This document shows, in pieces, positions 1 to 12,192 of a stretch of DNA of 64,000 nt. How positions within the stretch are numbered: position 1 is the first letter of the stretch; every line of letters starts with the position of its first letter. The DNA is from Monosporascus cannonballus (Eukaryota > Ascomycota > Sordariomycetes > Xylariales): the NCBI GenBank assembly GCA_004154925.1, contig QJNS01000024.1, positions 372,001 through 436,000 on the forward strand. Reading direction: 5' to 3'. Below the pieces are notes generated by a model. It made no database searches and was not told where the DNA came from. It was given only the letters and a program-made list of their open reading frames with translations. Both the position numbers and the translations under genes were made by a program.

Positions 1-2890
1 CGTTAATTAATTTTTAATCAACGTATTAAAAAGGTTTATATAGAAATATCGAAAAACGATCGAAAAATATATAACTGCAAAAAAACGAAAACATTTATTA
101 AATTTATTACGCCTAAAACTCGGAAAAAAATTAAAAATATTTTATTTTTTACGACAAACAAGGTCTACGTAACGGGAATATAATTTATTATTTATCGAAA
201 ATAAGTCGCCATTTTTATAATACTTGACGTGTTTAGATTTAATAATGATTTTGCTAAATAAAAACGTTTTTTAATTATAATTATTAACAAGTATTAGAAT
301 TTCGTTAAAATGTCGAACAACGAGCGAAAAGTATTTGTAACTAGAAAATATAGCGGTATAACGGTTTGCGAAAATTGTGTTATTTATAAAAATATTTTAA
401 AATTGGGTTAAATTAAAAATTTATTATAATATAATAATAAAATGTTATAACATTTATAAAACAATTTTAAATTTATATATCTATAAAATAGCGTTAAAAT
501 TGGACCTTCGTAATTATAATAAACGATCGGAAAATTATTTTCGATATATTAAAAAAGCAGTGTATTTTAATGATAATTATATTAAGAATAAACTTAATTT
601 TATAAAAAACGTTAAGTCGGCAACTAGTTGCAAATACGTCTGTACGTTCGTACGTGTTACTTACAATACGAACTTTTTCGAATTTATCGATTATTTTCTA
701 ATTATCGATATTAAATTAAAAACATATTTAAATAATATTTTTAAAAATAATCTGAATTTAAACAGAAATTAAACGATAATATTAATACTATTAGAAATAA
801 ATATTTATTATACTGAATTAGGATAAGGACGAGAATTGGTCTTGATCAGTGCGAATAATCATTTTATATCACGATACGAAATAGAATTAACGAGATAAAG
901 AACTTAATCCGAATGTATTGCTGGTGTTAAACCTCGATAACTGAAATAACAAAAAATATACTAAATAGTAATGGTTGCGGGTAATGCCTAGAGGTTGAAC
1001 CCATGGCGAAAAAGAACTTCTTAATATATATACGAGACTCGGGCTTTCTGATCAGCTGAGCCTGATCATAGATGTAATACCTCGCCCCACTTTAATACGT
1101 AAAATTTTATAAGGACAATTAATTACGATATAATTAAAAAAGTCTAGAATTTAAATATAAATTATACAGTAATTAAAATAAAGTTATATTACGTAAATAT
1201 AATACAGCTTATTACCGTTCGTAAATTAATTAATATTTATTTTACTATCAACGTCGAAAAAATAACGTTAAAAATATTATAATTGTTATTAGTATAAAAG
1301 TATTCCTTTTCGTAAAATTATTCGAAAAAAACAAATATTTTAAACGAAAATAAAACGGAAACTGTACGTAAAACGAATAAAAAAGGATATAAAAATAAAA
1401 ACAAAAACGAAAATTAAACGAAATACATATATAGAAAAAATGAAAATAGAGATACGGGAAAAAAAAACGAGGTGAAAAAATGAATTAAAACAGAAAACGT
1501 GGCAAAATATAATTAATTACCTAATATAACACGCATTAATTATTACGACAACCAGTTATAGTATAATATAACTTACGTATTTAAAAACGGAAAACTATCG
1601 ATAAATTTACGTGATTAAATTTACGAATACGTAATACCAAGTAATAATAATGTTATTAAAAATTAACCGCTTAAAAAGATGAAATAATATTAAAAATATA
1701 ATCCTTATAGCATAAAGCTGATAGCCGATTAGTTATCGATTAACTACCGATTTATCTATTAATATAAATCTATTATTTAGCGGCTAATAAGAAATATCAG
1801 ATAAAAGTAACTTAATATATTTACTTCTTAGAATATGTTTTACGATTAGTCGAAGATTACCTTATCCTAGTCTATAGCTACTTATTATCTTATAAAAACA
1901 AAGTTTTCGTTATCTTTATAAAGTCAAATTACTTATTTATACGTATTTATTAACGCAATTAATAATTAGTTATCGTACGATAATATTAATAACTTAAGAT
2001 CATAATGGCCTTTTTATTTTTACAATTACTTCGGTCGGCGATATTTTAATATTATAAGCGGCTAAAGTTACATTTAATTCTTTAAAGATTTAACATACTT
2101 AAATCGTTATTTAATATAGATATCGTTAAAGGATTTATTAAATTAAAAGAAGTTAATAGATAAAAAAGTCTCGGATAAAAATGCGGATTACTTTTAAAAA
2201 TCTTCTAACACGTTATCGAAAATTTGCTAATTTAAAAATCGGAACACTTTTTTAAAAAAAGAAAGACAATTACGTAAAAAAATAACTTCGAAGCATTTTT
2301 TATTTAAATAGGAATAAGGACTTTTAACGCAGCTTAACGTTAAACTGTTAATTTCTTTGGTTATATAATAAAATAATTTATTACGAATAATTATACTATT
2401 ATTTTCTATATTTATATATATAACTTTAATATATTAATATATTTATTAAACTATTAATATCAATATTATATATTAACAATATATTTGCTATTAAATATAT
2501 AATTATATTATTTGAAATAATTTAATTATATATATAATTGGTTTTATAATTAAAACTATAACTATTTAAATTATTTAAATTATTTAAATTATATGTTTAA
2601 TAATAATTATATTATTATATTATAATATTATTACATTTTAAACATCGTATTTTAATGTATAATTAAAATTAAATTTATTTATATACTATTATAGTTCATT
2701 TAATATGTTATAAATACTGATTTGTAAATAATACATTTAATAATTATTTTATAAAAAATTATAATTAAAGTTTTGAAATATTCTACTAATAGTTTTATAT
2801 TATTAATATTATATATAATATATTTAATTAATTTAATTAATTACCGGAATTAAATAATTAATATTTCATTATTTTTACTTTTTTTGTAAT
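1..2890. repeat. AT-rich RIP-degraded repeat block
   Basis: The block is overwhelmingly A+T with long TA-rich stretches. Remaining C is mostly followed by G or T, while CA and TG dinucleotides are scarce. This is the expected footprint of repeat-induced point mutation (CpA to TpA on both strands) acting on an old transposon or other repeat. The stretch from about 2380 to 2880 contains almost no G or C. No ORF has coding character. The composition changes sharply near 2890, just before the first gene. The original element cannot be recognised from what remains. A short island at about 790-1095 is less AT-biased. Calling it a RIP relic is inference from composition. Confidence 0.8.
790..1095. 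other. Moderate-GC island inside the AT-rich block
   Basis: This stretch keeps a more balanced base composition than its surroundings and contains a degenerate palindrome built on TGATCA (around 1051-1068). It may be an unrelated insertion into the repeat, or a part of the original element that escaped mutation. No coding potential or RNA gene could be assigned. Confidence 0.35.
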
Positions 2891-3229
2891 ATTTCCGAAA
2901 CCTGCGCCACTTAATTTAAGCACGACTGTGGCTTTACTCCCCCGGAGCTTTTCTCTACTCTCTCCGAGCTAGGTAACCGCGGAGACGTAACTAGGACGCT
3001 TGGCATGTCTGCCTACACTATCCAGGTCCCCCTCCGCGACGTCAGCGAGGGAGCTTGATTGTTAAACTCGAAGGTTCCTCACTGCATTCATAAAAGGAGC
3101 TGCGCACCTGTTTCTGGCTTCACAAGCTCCGGTGCAGACGTATTCGTTATTCTCTCAGCTCTTTCCAGACTCTCGCCCCAAGATCCAAGTTCTCTAGTCT
3201 TATCCTCGGTCCAACGCAAGAAAAGGAAG
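2891..3229 (+). promoter_or_regulatory. Upstream region of the ABM-like gene
   Basis: Ordinary-composition DNA begins here, immediately after the AT-rich block. It holds a pyrimidine-rich tract (about 2935-2965) and the presumed promoter and 5'UTR of the gene starting at 3230. The reading frame is open upstream of 3230 as far as 3059, but no ATG occurs in that extension, so it is treated as leader. Confidence 0.4.
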
Positions 3230-3910
3230 ATGGCAGTAACGGAACTCGCCTTTTTCATAACAACCGCACACGGGGTCATCACGCCGGAGTTCAAGGCGAC
3301 ATGTGCGGACGCACTCAAGGCCCAAGACGAATGGTGCGCCGCGAACCTGCCGAACGCCCCCCGCGGCCACCAGGCTCGCGGCGCCGCCGCGTTCCAGCAG
3401 GTCGAGGACCCGGCCGTGACCTTGATCACGGCGCACTGGGAGTCGGTGGCCGAGCACGGAAGCTGGATCGCGAGCGAGGAGAACCAGCGCGTCTTCCGCG
3501 CCGTCCAGGGGCACATCGACCGGGACAGGATCAGCTACTTCCACGTCGATGGCGTGGAGGCCTTCACAGACTCGGAGGACACGGGGCTCACGCCAGTGCT
3601 ACAGAGCCCCGTCGTCAGCGTTGCGCGGTGTTTCGTGGAGAAGGACAAGAAAGCCGAGTTCGAAAAGGTGTATGGCGGGGTCAGGTGGATCCACGACGAC
3701 TTCGCTAAGCCGTATGTACACCGCGGCGGCTGGCGTATCGAGAAAGAGGAGGGCAGGGAGGACGTCGAGCAGTACGTCATGATTGGCGGGTGGGATAGCG
3801 TCGAGGCTGCGATGGAGTTTCCGAAGCACAAGGATTTCAGCACATATGCGGATGCCATGAAGACGGTTATGTTAGACTGCGATGTCAAGAATTACAGACG
3901 GATCCTTTAA
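3230..3910 (+). CDS. ABM-like dimeric alpha/beta-barrel protein
   Basis: This is a single-exon gene of 226 aa. The first in-frame ATG at 3230 is chosen as start; the frame is open further upstream but only from a TTG. The protein appears to have two halves, each resembling an antibiotic-biosynthesis-monooxygenase/stress-response alpha-beta barrel unit: the first with a TLITAHWESVAEHGSW stretch near residues 65-80, the second with YVMIGGWDSVEAAMEF near residues 180-195. Small fungal proteins of this class bind or turn over small hydrophobic or aromatic compounds, but no substrate can be inferred here. No signal peptide or membrane segment is seen. It lies only about 340 bp from the RIP block yet is fully open and GC-rich, so it appears functional. 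Confidence 0.75.
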   Translation: MAVTELAFFITTAHGVITPEFKATCADALKAQDEWCAANLPNAPRGHQARGAAAFQQVEDPAVTLITAHWESVAEHGSWIASEENQRVFRAVQGHIDRDRISYFHVDGVEAFTDSEDTGLTPVLQSPVVSVARCFVEKDKKAEFEKVYGGVRWIHDDFAKPYVHRGGWRIEKEEGREDVEQYVMIGGWDSVEAAMEFPKHKDFSTYADAMKTVMLDCDVKNYRRIL

Positions 3911-4087
3911 TCTAGATTCTCCTCAATTCTAAATAATGTCCTACTTTGTAGTGAGTCTTCCAGCTCCCAAGTCCTGATCATCCACCACAGACCATAGTCC
4001 CCCTCTCAGCAGTGCCACACCCATTAGCATTATTAGGTTTCATCCCTGTTCATCCGCGGCAGTCTTACTTTCTAGCATGATCATATC

Positions 4088-5880
4088 TTGATGCGACCCA
4101 AACCATTTTATCCTCCGTTTGCCCATCGAAGATGCCGTAACCGGACCAATATTCGTGACAGGATGTGGCCTATGGAGGACCAATCCCCCCCCTTCCCCTC
4201 CCCAAAACAAACTAGGAAGTCTTCCGTGGCTGCCATGGCCTTTGCCTGCTCGAGGACCATGGCAGACTCGACATTGTGGCGAGCCGAGAAGCCTGGGTAT
4301 CCCATTGCATGGACGAAGGCGCCCCAGTCTACAGTTCTGGCGTCCTCGAGGGGCGCCGGATACATTAATGCCAGGACATTAAGATCACGGCGTGTGGTGG
4401 GGATCTTTTGTACATCTTTCGTTGGTTCCACCACAGGCCCGAAAATTGTGACGTCAAGATCAGGACCCTCAGTCTCGGGGGAAGGGGTCTTAGCTTTCTT
4501 CTTTGCCTTTGGTTGATCATCGATTGTTTCTTTGGCATTTGCTAAGGGACGGGCGGAGTCAAAGGCAGTGTGCACGGGTTGTTCTAGTTTCTTAGACCCA
4601 CGGATGATGATTTCACGCTGTCTGGCATTCTTGTCACGATACGGTTGAGAGATGTAAGCTGAAATCACGTTTCAGTCTTCCCCGCGGTCCTCTTGGATCG
4701 GGCTGGTAGCTCTGTTGAGCGACCTTTCGCGAAAGGACGGGTGTGATATCCAGAAAGCCCTAAAAGACGTATGAACTGCGTTAAAATGCTTAAGTCGAGG
4801 TCTGTGCCCCCCTCACAGCAGGCGACTCCGTGAATTTTCTTTGGGGCTTTGGAGCCCCTATACGCTCTTCGCACATGAAAAACAAATTGACTCGATATCC
4901 CTCCAATGTCTCCAAGTCCTTTGAGGCTCACCCTTGGCCTTATCATACGCCAGAATTTCCCTTCGAGGTCCATGTAGGAGCACTCGGTCGTGCAGCTCGG
5001 CCAAAGCGGCCAAATCAGAAAACTTCCAAAATAGAATATGGTCCAGGTGAGCACGATCCTGCGCTGGGCAGCGAGTCAGATAACCATCAAGAAATGCCAA
5101 CAACATGGGATAGCCCGGCATCTGCCCTCCTGCCTTAACCCCGCCTGAAAGCTGTCTTAGACACCAGTCTAAGGGGTCTTCGATCATAAGGTCTCGCGAA
5201 GCCTTCATGGTGTTGTCGTCGGGCCTGTCTTCCACAGACTTGATCTCCCATTGGCCCAGTGTATTTTTCTCAGACGTCGATTTATGACGAAACCCCGGTT
5301 GAGTGCGGATTAGAACTTGGAGAAGGCCTATATGTTGGCCTATAACATGGATCATGGAGATTTTCAAGGCTCCCAGTATCCTGTCATAGTCTTGTGGCAG
5401 TGCCTGGCCGGCACAGATCCGATCACCGAATCGGTCATGCCATAACTTTAGGTGCCCGAGCCCATCGCAAACAGACATCCAGACAAGGTCATCTACACCC
5501 CTTGTGCTAGCTCTCCCAGCATCGCAATGTATGGTCCGGTATCCTTCATCCCCCTGATGGCCGCATTATGACGAATTACCCTCGTATGGCCCCGTATATA
5601 TCTAGGATCAGTCTGCAGCAGCCATAGATGATCGATGGCGGTGGCGCGACGAGCCCTAGCAAGCGATAGGAGGATTATCGACATCAAATCTCGGGGGACC
5701 GTAGAACGGCTGATGTGTGAACGGCGACCAATGCGCTATATCTCTGGCCGTTTTGAATCCTGCTCGTATCATCTCGTTCCATCGTGCCGAGCTATCCGGT
5801 TGTTCGTGCTCAGTCCCTCTGAGGACCTCTTCAACAACCTTGCGCAGGAATCAAGCAGTATGATTGAGCTTCTAGGATAA
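4088..5880 (-). pseudogene. Frameshifted pseudogene of a large fungal family
   Basis: Several minus-strand segments in alternating frames together resemble the C-terminal two thirds of a large fungal protein family of unknown function. In order: a frame around 5690-5850; HLWLLQTDPRY (frame of 5493-5687); a segment ending PQRTWRHWRDIESICFS (4858-5478); TTRPFAKG-like HTRPFAKGRSTELP (4665-5054); SAYISQPYRD to VDWGAFVHAMGYPGFSARH (4108-4668); and finally HRPHPV and SMGKR...KWFG in a third frame at about 4090-4185. These landmarks are in the order I remember from intact relatives, which end FVHAM..GFSA...FHRPHP...MGKR..KWFGW. At least four frame changes cannot be explained by introns. Composition is not AT-shifted, so decay was by indels rather than heavy RIP. 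The assignment is from memory of the family, which has no known function. Confidence 0.7.
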
Positions 5881-7720
5881 GCACGGCCCCTTGGGAATTT
5901 AATGATATCGCCCCTATATCATAGTGGAGTCAGTAAAGGTCAGATCCAGAACTTCTCGAGAGCTTTGAGGAGCATCCAACGTTGTCTTGATATATAGCCA
6001 ATCAAAAGTTCCGACGAGAGAGCCAGAACTCTAGAGAAGGGTCAGAGAGATAAATAGGGAACCCCGGGACGCTCACCTGTGAGTAGCTTCGGGTTCGAAT
6101 GGTACGGGGGCACCATAATTAGCTCCGTACATGACGACGCAACTCCTGGAGGCACTGTGGTGGACTAACCATAACGTTTCCCACCAGTATTTGGTCTTTT
6201 TTGCTATCGAAGGGTGCCCGTTGCTAGAGCTGCAGTGTATGCAATTGTATAGGAGGCTTAGGAGATCGCCGGATCGGTCTTCAATTCCTCCCTATTCAAA
6301 TACCTACCTTGCGGTTAGCGGGTTCTTCTCCATCTAAAGGAATTATTTACGCACGAGATTGAGCGAATGATGCCGTCTAGTTCCTCCAAGGCGGGTCTGC
6401 GTAAATGTACTTTATGAAAGACCAGCGGTTTTCTTGAGGTTTACTTCAGCTTTCAGGAGCACGCGTTCGCGCTTAATTCTGCCTAGCTTTCTCCACCCAC
6501 TCTGAATCGTGTCGCCACGCAGGTGAAGTTGACTCAGCAGGAGGTCACGATCTCTCTGAGTTGCCATCGTGTGTTCCACTACAATGTTTCCCGCCTCGCC
6601 ATCGGGAACTTCTCTATCCTACACGCTTCCATCATAAAGTAAGGACCTGGCTTTGTTGTTCCTACAGCCATGCCAACTATTCTGACAATCCGGACCGTCA
6701 GGATGGTACATAAATTGGGTGTGTGTTCGGTTGGCCTGGCATAATTTGAGGGGACGAATGGACTCTCGGGTGTTGATTGTTTTTGGCTTGCATGGTGGTG
6801 AAGTGGTCTTGACCCGTTTTACAGGCTCAGGAAAATTCTCAATGGTTAAGGCCACGGCGAAGCGCATAGGATACAAAGAACAAAATCGAAAAGAGGAACG
6901 AGGTACCCAGTAGGACTAATACGCCCAGTCTCTCTCTAATGACTACTGAGCTAGACTTCTACTTCGGCTCGCCGTCTGAAACCAAGAGCTCCAGAGCCTT
7001 CAAGCATTTGCTGCGAATAGCTAAGTAGCGTTTTAGTTACTGTTGTGGTGTATTGTAGTCTTATATTTTAATCTCGGATCGATGTTCCCCGTGTCTCTCT
7101 AAACGTTTCTTGTGAGGAATCTCGTAGGAATCTCTAAATATTTCAGTGCCGGTTAGTAATATCCTTCATAGAATACTAGGCCACAGTTGAGGCACGAACG
7201 GCTGAGTTATACATCGGTGGACGCCTGTCCGCGGCTAACGGCTCACTTGCAATAACCTCATGTAAATTATGGCTTCAACGCTCTATAGTTCCTGTGGTTA
7301 TGTTCTGATCCCTATCCTTACCGTAGCGTAGGTAGTCCGACATAACTGTTGCTTATGTGCCGAGATACAAGTGCCTGATGGCCGACTGTCAGTCTGCACT
7401 TTCGACTGTCGGCTTGAGCACTCATCTGTCTACGCTATTCACGTACGTATACACGTACGTACTTCTGTCGGCATCGACAGGGTAGCATGATGTAAAGCAC
7501 TCCTCCAAGCAAGCCGTCCTCTTGTATCCCTCACTTGGACAACCACGTAAACACCAGCAGGCTCTAGCCATCTCTCCGATCTTCCTGCTATTATTTTTTT
7601 TTCTAGTGCCCCATTGGAGTTCGTTCGAACCGGCTCCCCTTCTTCTGTTCCATTCCGCTCCATCTAGCCGCACTACTTCGTTTTCCCTCTCCGCCCTAGA
7701 CTTGCCCCGTTTCTTTTAGC
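5881..7720. other. Intergenic region, no supported gene
   Basis: No ORF in this stretch shows protein-like composition or splice-compatible extension. The first part may include the decayed 5' end of the pseudogene at 4088-5880. A T-loop-like GGTTCGAAT occurs near 6091 but no tRNA cloverleaf can be drawn around it. Confidence 0.5.
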
Positions 7721-7728
7721 TATAAAAG
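7721..7728 (+). promoter_or_regulatory. TATA-like box
   Basis: A TATAAAAG sequence follows a pyrimidine-rich tract and is followed about 25-40 nt later by a CA-rich stretch typical of fungal transcription starts. It could start a long leader transcript for the gene at 9749 or a separate non-coding transcript. It is about 2 kb from the ATG. Confidence 0.35.
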
Positions 7729-9748
7729 GCCATCAAGATCCTTTAACTTCAAGCATCACACATTCTCAAAGGTGGGCCTTCATGCCCTGGTCGTCCATTT
7801 GCGGTTTTACATCACTGTTTTGTTGCTCCGGTCGTGTCCTCCATCTTTCCATCACTCTATCTTCCTTACACGTCTACACGCTTTGCACAGAGCCCTCGTT
7901 GGTGCTGTGTACCTTCACAAGAACATATTCACCATCTCGAGTGGAATTTCATTTGGTGTGGTGTATATTCAGCATTAGAGCCGTTCCTCCAACTCTCCAC
8001 GTCTGACTTGTTGGTCAAGCACAGCTAACATACGTGGAATAATAGGCCCCATATCCTTCCCCCAAACCCGTCCGCGAGCTCATATCAAAGGTCTCTCCAT
8101 CAGCTAGTAAGTGGTTTTATATTGAAATATGTTCGTCACGTCAGCTCTAGATGGCCCTCATCCATGTGGGCCCCAACCTCATTTACTGCAGGCCTGCTGG
8201 CTTGGGTGGCTCGCGTGTGGAAGCAACTACATCCACTATTCACGTCGGAGGGGACTTACCCGATACTCGCCCTTAACCCCCTTAACCCACTCACTACCAA
8301 GAACCAAGGAGTGGACATTCATCTCCTCAGTTGCATTTGAAACCGGGACGAAAACGACCCTCATTATTCTGATTGCGCAGTCTTCTGACACTGATGCTAA
8401 TGCTTGTGCAGGCCCTTGTCTTGCATGGCTTTCCGCGAGCAGTTGCAAGGGTTCGATAAATACATGAGAGCCCAGTGGCATCCCCATAAAGACATACGCT
8501 TCAACCGTGAGCAAGCAGGTTATCGCCCTGCTAACCAAGGCCCTTCGATTACACCGATCCTTAGGGACCGGCAACTTACAAATAAGGAATCCCCTTGCGC
8601 AGACAAGGGGAAAGTGACCATGGAGCAACATTCAATGTCAATCCCCCCCTTGACTTCACTTGGGTAAGTTATTCTTCATGCTACCTTGTTACACCTTTGT
8701 TTTATCAGACACTTGTTGCCTTATGTGTTGTGCTGGGTCTGGATGGCTTGGGGCGGTTGCCAACCCCTCTTGGTTCTTGCCCCTGACTCAGGAGGTCACG
8801 TGCAAGAGATGGACACAAAAGCAGGACCACGCTGCACACGAATATTTGGCCAGTTGATATATTGGGTCAAAGAATCTTCTAGCCTGGACGTTCTGCCTTT
8901 GGCAAAGGACCTGGCTCAGGTATCAACATGTGCCCCCACATCCTGACTGGCAGCTATTTCCACAGCAACACCCGCCGAGTCCATCATGTTGTCCGTCGAT
9001 ACTCCTTTTACAGTATCATGTGCACAGGGCATGACGGTTCTGGATTATCAAACCCCAAGGTGCTCATAGCAATTACACTGGCAACCCGGAACGCGTGTTA
9101 CGCGCCTCACACGCGTCAGGTAGCCTTGGGGACCTGGAAGCACCTTCCCTCCTTCCCACACATTATCGCGTCCATATCACAATAGGGTATTCATCCATCC
9201 AAATCCCATTCTTGGGTTTGTGCACTTGTCTACCTACTATTATCCTCAGACGTACCATCTTCCTGCCCTTGGTTCTTCTTCCATCCTTCAACGCCCATTC
9301 GGCATCATCTATCTCCAGCGACTGACCTCATCATCTTCAACAACTCTTTACAGCCTACCTTCTAATCATACACATACTTATCTTCACTCCCCACATCGAT
9401 CACTCTCTCGAGTTCTGTGTTTCCCCAAGGCAGAGGTTTCTAGCGTTTGGTTTGCCACGGTTTCGGTGAAATACCTTCCTACCTTGGTGTTCTTCATCTG
9501 GACTTGCAACCTTTACTTCAAAGAAGTTCACTACCCCACCTCTTCCCATTATTTACATTCTTATCGTCTTCAAGTACAATTATAGCATCCCTCCTATTTC
9601 TTTTGAGGACAGACTTTTCGGACGTTCGGTGTACTTTGGTTTCTGGGTCTGGCGTTTCTGACCTAACATTTCAATCCTGGGACCTCATTACTAATTTTGG
9701 TTTTTTCTATCATTTTTCTCATTCCACTTCTGTCTTTTTGCAGGCACC
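7729..9748 (+). other. Long CT-rich leader or promoter with a 5'UTR intron end
   Basis: About 2 kb without a supportable main ORF. It contains repeated pyrimidine-rich tracts (7840-7880, 9185-9420) typical of fungal transcription start regions, several short ORFs with ATGs, and possible splice donors (for example near 8106 and 8664). It ends with a strong acceptor, TTTTTGCAG, whose AG is at 9742-9743, six bases before the ATG at 9749. This indicates a 5'UTR intron. Whether transcription starts near 7750 or near 9300 cannot be decided by eye. Confidence 0.45.
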
Positions 9749-12192
9749 ATGGTTTCCTCTCGTGGTGGTAGATCTAACGCGAATGATAGTTCTGACTCGG
9801 ATGGTGGTGCACCTCTGTACTCGGCCACCAAGGCTACCCCGGGTACTCAACAGGAGACGACCAAGTCGAGTGACCCTCCTAGCGAGGATGAGATGGCACT
9901 TGTTCGTGCCTCGGCCGCCTTTGGCGACTTGAACAGAGGCAATGACCCTTTCGCACAGGAGAGACCCCAAGTCCCGCGCTCGGTTCCTCCCATGAGCAAT
10001 CCCTACCGCCAGCACGTTGACTTCCCTCCGAGCAACAGCAGCCAGCCCATGCCACGCTACCGCCAGTCAATCTCCAGCAATGACTCCTACGGATCCGGAT
10101 GGGGCTCAGGTGCCAGTGGAGCGAGCTCTGCATTTTACAATGAGGTGAGCTGCTTTTAATCTTCAACTAAGCTATCCCTAGATATGACTAACTGTTAGAA
10201 GCCCGCATTCCAGCAGATCTCGGATGTCCAGCGTCGACTCATGACGACTAGTCAATACGTCATGGTCTCGCCTGGTGTCAGCAGCGAGCTTGCTAAGAAG
10301 CACCAAGCTATGCTTCAGGAGATCTCTCATATGGTCAACCACCTCGGCCGCGGTCTCATTCGTGAGCGCGACGCAGCTATTCAAGCCAAGAATGAGGAAC
10401 ACGAGAAGTACAAACGTGCCCTCTATGACGAGGACCAGACCAAGGCTCAACGGGACAAGCTGCAAGGAGAGTTGAAGCTTGCCATGCAGCAGCAACAGCT
10501 CCTCGAAGAGCGAGTCGAGATGTACAAAAACCAGATCAAGATGATCAAGGACCAGATGTCTGCCATGGAGGAGGACGCGAAGCGTTTCCGTGAGCATCAC
10601 ACGAGCTTGTGCAAGAGCTATGAGGGCCAAGACGTGAAGCACTTTGATCAGATCCAGGTAAGTTTTCTGTTCTTTGCCGATCATTGCAAGAAAGGTTCAT
10701 GGCACAGCTAACTATATGTTCACAGTCGCTCGAGGAGGAAATCAAGGGATTGCGTCTCCGAAACAAGGAGCTGGCTGAGATGGCTGGTGTTTCCGAGTCT
10801 CAAGCCCTCGTCAAGACATCCGTAGACATTCCGCCTTCTGCCCCCGAGTCCGCCGTTGGCAACAGGGGCCAGGACGATGACGCCTCGACGGCCGCTGGCT
10901 CAGTCATCCGCAACAAGGGAAAGGGCCCTCAGTCAACTACCTTTGTGCCCAACCCCAAAGCTCCTTCTTGGACCCCCTCTCTGAAGAGCGAGAAGGGTGA
11001 CAGAGCACCCACTCCTGGACCCTACACGATGCGCGACGGCGCAAAAACACCCAAGATTCCGGCGTTCCAGAATTTTCCCGATAATTCTGCCTTCGGATCC
11101 GGTCATCTTTCGCAAGGCGTCCAGGAAGCACCTTCTCCTTTCCTCGTTAACCGCGATGGAAACGAGCACGTCCTTCCCCCGTCGGCTTTTCCGCCGCCAG
11201 GAATGGAAAGCTCTGCCAACTATGGCCAGTTCGGTCCGGCCGAGCCCTTTGGAAGCTCGGGTGAGGAAGGTCTGATGGCGAACCCCCATCGCAAGGAACA
11301 TTGGAATGCCAGAGACGTGCGAACCGCAATCGATCGCATCTACGAAATGGCCAAGGGAACAATTGTCAGCAACCACAAGCAGGGAACTCCGTACGTCCCT
11401 GACCAGATGCTGAGCGTCCAAGAGCCGAACACATGGGTGTTCCTCGTCAACATGGTCTACCCGAACAAGCCGGAAGGATACTCTCACATGAAGTACCTTC
11501 TCAGTGTTCCTGCCTATCGTCCTTATATCTTGCAAAGAGTCATCCTGGACTACATCTTCAAGAAGATGATCGCTCCAGTCATCTTTCTGGGTTTCACCCC
11601 CGAGATGGACCAGCATCTCCATGCACTCCAGGACCAGATTAGCAGTTTTGCGCGTAAGTTCAAGCTTGAAGTTTCTCCGCCACATCGCACTAATACTGAC
11701 CTTCCGACTCCAGAGGGAAATCAGCGCACGACCAGCCGCAGCCGACAGCGCGTCATCGAGGAGCACGCGCGGCTCGTCAAGGCCATCCTGACGCACCCCA
11801 GGGCCAAGAAATTCCGCGACGAGACCGTCGACCGCCATGCTCAGATGCTAGCTACGATCTTGCGACCCATGCGCAACAACACGGTCGACGACGAGACCGC
11901 CCTGAAGTCCCTCCGCATCCTCGTCAAGGCGGCTTGGAACACCAGTACTAAGATCTGGAGCAGCAACATGACGCTGCACTACTACTTCCCCGAGTGCGGC
12001 TCCAAGTTCGCCATGGCGACCATGGAGGCCCTCAACGGGAGCCATCTCGCCAGCAGCCCGGAGCATCTCCAGTTCGCGCAGTATCGAATCTCTCTCGTAG
12101 TATCCCCAACGCTCACCCTCCGAGACGACCGCGAGGCTGGACTCCTGAAGACCTTTGGCATTCGCAAGGCCGAGGTCCTGGTCATGAAGTAA
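9749..12192 (+). CDS. Conserved fungal coiled-coil protein, unknown function
   Basis: Four exons are proposed: 9749-10144, 10199-10657, 10726-11653 and 11714-12192. Introns 1 and 2 have clear GT-AG borders with CTAAC branch points. Intron 3 (60 nt, GTAAGT...CCAG) is a multiple of three without a stop, so its retention would only add 20 residues. The product is about 753 aa. The N-terminal ~130 residues are low-complexity and Ser/Pro/Asp-rich. Residues roughly 150-290 form a charged helical coiled-coil region rich in Glu, Lys and Gln. A disordered Pro/Ser linker follows. The C-terminal ~300 residues look globular and well conserved (for example ANMVYPNKPEGYSHMKYL-like and WSSNMTLHYYFPECGSKF stretches). 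I do not recognise the family. There is no signal peptide or membrane segment. The very long leader suggests regulated expression. Confidence 0.75.

Noticed and set aside
500..772. 90-codon ORF in the AT-rich block
   Set aside because: Composition is almost only Asn, Lys, Ile, Phe and Tyr, as expected from random AT-rich DNA; it begins with a non-ATG codon and no family features are seen.
6061..6120. Possible tRNA (GGTTCGAAT T-loop-like sequence)
   Set aside because: No matching T-stem, anticodon arm or acceptor stem could be formed around it.
8236..8631. 131-codon minus-strand ORF in the long leader
   Set aside because: No recognisable motifs, and it overlaps several equally long plus-strand ORFs; probably chance.
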